NCBI GenBank assembly: GCA_029778965.1
Contig: JAKPBL010000452.1
Location: 1 to 7,048 of the forward strand
Length of the DNA: 7,048 bases
Source: Bacteroidota bacterium
GTDB lineage: Bacteria; Bacteroidota; Bacteroidia; Chitinophagales; Chitinophagaceae
Direction of reading: 5' to 3'
Positions within the stretch are counted from its first letter, which is position 1. The number at the start of each line of letters is the position of its first letter. Position numbers and translations under genes: made by a program. Under the pieces are notes generated by a model that saw nothing but the letters and a program-made list of their open reading frames with translations, was not told the DNA's origin and searched no databases. Below, in pieces: positions 5,557 through 7,048 of the stretch.

Positions 5557-5570
5557 GGCAGCCAAGCCGG

Positions 5571-7048
5571 TTATTTTGTTACCGCTTGCAAGCGGGCCAG
5601 GCTCCACCGGCCGATGACATCGCCCTTAACGATGGTCGCCTTATTGAACGCCTTACCGGGAAAATAGATTGCCGTCATAACGGTTAGTCCGTCGTCGGCA
5701 AACAACTCCATTCCCGAACGGTCAACGATGCAGGTGAGCCTGATTTCGCCGGCTGTTGTTTTACGGGCTGCATAGCTGGTTTTCCCGAAATCGGGATGAA
5801 AGCCGGTATCGCCGCTGGCATGCCGGTCTATATACAACCGGTTCGACGCCGCATCATATCCCCACACCAGTTCCTGCCCCAGGTCGTTGCTGAACGCCAT
5901 CGAAAAATCTTTGGCGGGAACGGTAAAGTCCAGGCGCAGCAGGCTGTCGCGGTTCGCGGCCAATGCTTTTGTAAGCGAGGCGATACCGCTGCCGCTTTGC
6001 TTCGCCGCTTCGAGCGTTCTCACTTCGGCGGCAGGCCGGCTCGATACCAGGGGTTTTCCATTTACCAAACGCACAGAGAGTTCACGCGGCAACGTGGTGG
6101 CGCTGCGCCAGCGATAAGTCGGCACTTCCTGGGCATACGACCAGTTGCTCATCCATCCGATCAGGATCCGGCGTGCGCCGGTATTGGAAAAGGTTACGCC
6201 CGCATAATTGTCGGGGCCATCGTCGAGCCAGCGGGTTTCGGTATCCAGCGGCGTGAAGGTTTTTCCATCGAACGACCCGATGAAATACTGTGTAGCCGAG
6301 CCGCCATTCGGACCGCCGGGATTGATATTCACAATCAGCACCCAATATTCTTTGCCGTTAACCGTCAGCGGGAACAGGTCGGGACATTCCCACACGCCGC
6401 CGTGAGCGCCTTCCTTCTCTCCAAACGACGATTCGTGCTGCCAGTTGATAAGATCGGCGGAAGAATAGAATCCAATATGGTCTTTCACGGCAAGCGCCAT
6501 GATCCATTTTTTGCCGGCTTCATACCAGTTTACTTTCGGATCGCGAAAATCGGCAATGCCCGGGCTCTTCAACACGGGATTGTTCTTGTATTTGGTCCAG
6601 GTTTTACCGTTGTCGTAACTATAAGCGATGCCCTGGGTCTGGTAATCGTTGCGACCCGCCTTCTCGCCTTTCGGATCGTGGTAAGTATAAATCGCCACCA
6701 GCGGCGCCGGCTTACCGGGCCTGGCAAAAGGAGAACGTTTTACCTGATCGACCACCGCGCTGCCGGAAAAAATATAACCAAGGCTATCAGGATACAGCGC
6801 TATCGGCCGGTGCTGCCAGTGCAGCAGGTCGGTGCTGCTGGCATGCCCCCAGTGCATGGGCCCCCATTTGCTGCCGTCGGGATAATGCTGGTAAAACAGG
6901 TGATATACGCCATTGTTGTACACCAGTCCGTTGGGATCGTTCATCCAGCCCCGTTGGGGCGTAAAATGCAACAGGGGACGATACCGCTCTCCTGAATCGG
7001 ACTGGGCAACGGCAGCCGTACCCGCCAAAAGGCCAAACAATATCAATA
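5571..7048 (-). CDS. Secreted glycoside hydrolase family 32 enzyme (levanase/inulinase-type fructan beta-fructosidase), 5' end outside window
   Basis: GH32 enzymes hydrolyse beta-fructoside bonds in sucrose, inulin or levan with retention. About 492 codons are visible. The hydrophobic stretch ILFGLLAGTAAVAQS is the end of a signal peptide with a probable AVA|QS cleavage, so the enzyme is exported, most likely to the periplasm. Counting from the TTG at 7046, WMNDPNG (34-40) holds nucleophile D37, FRDPKV (167-172) holds the transition-state residue D169, and WECPDL (219-224) holds acid/base E220. All three are intact. The C-terminal beta-sandwich (about 345-491) has the typical IVDRSGMELFADDG block. 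The TTG is not credible as the start: the positively charged beginning of the signal peptide is missing and the true ATG should lie just past 7048. GH32 enzymes in Bacteroidota commonly sit in fructan utilisation loci, so SusC/SusD-like or fructokinase genes may lie to the right. Substrate (levan, inulin or sucrose) cannot be settled here. Confidence 0.95.
   Translation of the reverse strand, partial: LILFGLLAGTAAVAQSDSGERYRPLLHFTPQRGWMNDPNGLVYNNGVYHLFYQHYPDGSKWGPMHWGHASSTDLLHWQHRPIALYPDSLGYIFSGSAVVDQVKRSPFARPGKPAPLVAIYTYHDPKGEKAGRNDYQTQGIAYSYDNGKTWTKYKNNPVLKSPGIADFRDPKVNWYEAGKKWIMALAVKDHIGFYSSADLINWQHESSFGEKEGAHGGVWECPDLFPLTVNGKEYWVLIVNINPGGPNGGSATQYFIGSFDGKTFTPLDTETRWLDDGPDNYAGVTFSNTGARRILIGWMSNWSYAQEVPTYRWRSATTLPRELSVRLVNGKPLVSSRPAAEVRTLEAAKQSGSGIASLTKALAANRDSLLRLDFTVPAKDFSMAFSNDLGQELVWGYDAASNRLYIDRHASGDTGFHPDFGKTSYAARKTTAGEIRLTCIVDRSGMELFADDGLTVMTAIYFPGKAFNKATIVKGDVIGRWSLARLQAVTK

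Noticed and set aside
5548..5562. Possible bidirectional terminator between the convergent transporter and GH32 genes (GTTGCC-TGA-GGCAGC)
   Set aside because: There are six pairs including one G-T, a three-base loop and no T run on either side. It overlaps the transporter stop codon and is probably chance.
5796..6995. Open frame of 399 codons on the plus strand opposite the GH32 gene
   Set aside because: The opposite strand encodes a GH32 enzyme with all catalytic motifs, and this frame shows no family signature. Its openness follows from the codon use of the real gene.
1..7048. tRNA, rRNA, CRISPR arrays, insertion sequences, attachment sites
   Set aside because: No cloverleaf, rRNA-like segment, regularly spaced repeats, transposase or terminal inverted repeats were found on either strand.

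Overview
The window looks like chromosome of a moderately GC-rich Bacteroidota bacterium, probably of the Chitinophagaceae type. This is inferred from three things: a candidate TAnnTTTG-type -7 promoter element, start codons without strong Shine-Dalgarno sequences, and the family-level look of the proteins. Genus and species cannot be told from what is seen. There are no RNA genes, CRISPR arrays, insertion sequences or phage genes, and the genes are tightly packed; the longest gap is 140 bases (3728-3867).

Left half (1-3727, all minus strand, read right to left): a LacI-family regulator, a CsbD-like stress protein, a very acidic low-complexity protein, the end-joining protein Ku, and the multidomain ATP-dependent ligase LigD, whose 3' end is outside the window. 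The gaps are 38, 76, 11 and 3 bases. Ku and LigD together form the bacterial two-component non-homologous end-joining system. The CsbD-like and acidic genes directly upstream may be co-expressed with it as a stress and DNA-repair cluster. A perfect 12-base inverted repeat lies between the CsbD-like and acidic genes.

Centre (3728-3867): the divergent region between the LacI-type gene and the plus-strand genes. It carries a perfect 16-base palindrome with the LacI-family core AATCGATT, just upstream of a Bacteroidota-type -7 element (TAACTTTG). This is a convincing operator-promoter arrangement.

Right half (3868-7048): a 97-residue protein that looks like only the N-terminal part of a Gfo/Idh/MocA oxidoreductase, with a damaged nucleotide-binding motif; a terminator-like double hairpin; an AraJ-type major facilitator transporter with an unusual 50-residue polar N-terminal extension; and, convergent with it and separated by 14 bases, a secreted glycoside hydrolase family 32 fructan-degrading enzyme whose 5' end is outside the window.

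The LacI regulator most likely controls the small Rossmann-like gene and perhaps the transporter. A link to the GH32 fructanase is possible from proximity but is not shown. The most unusual elements are the stand-alone half-domain protein and the composition of the gene run leading into ku-ligD.
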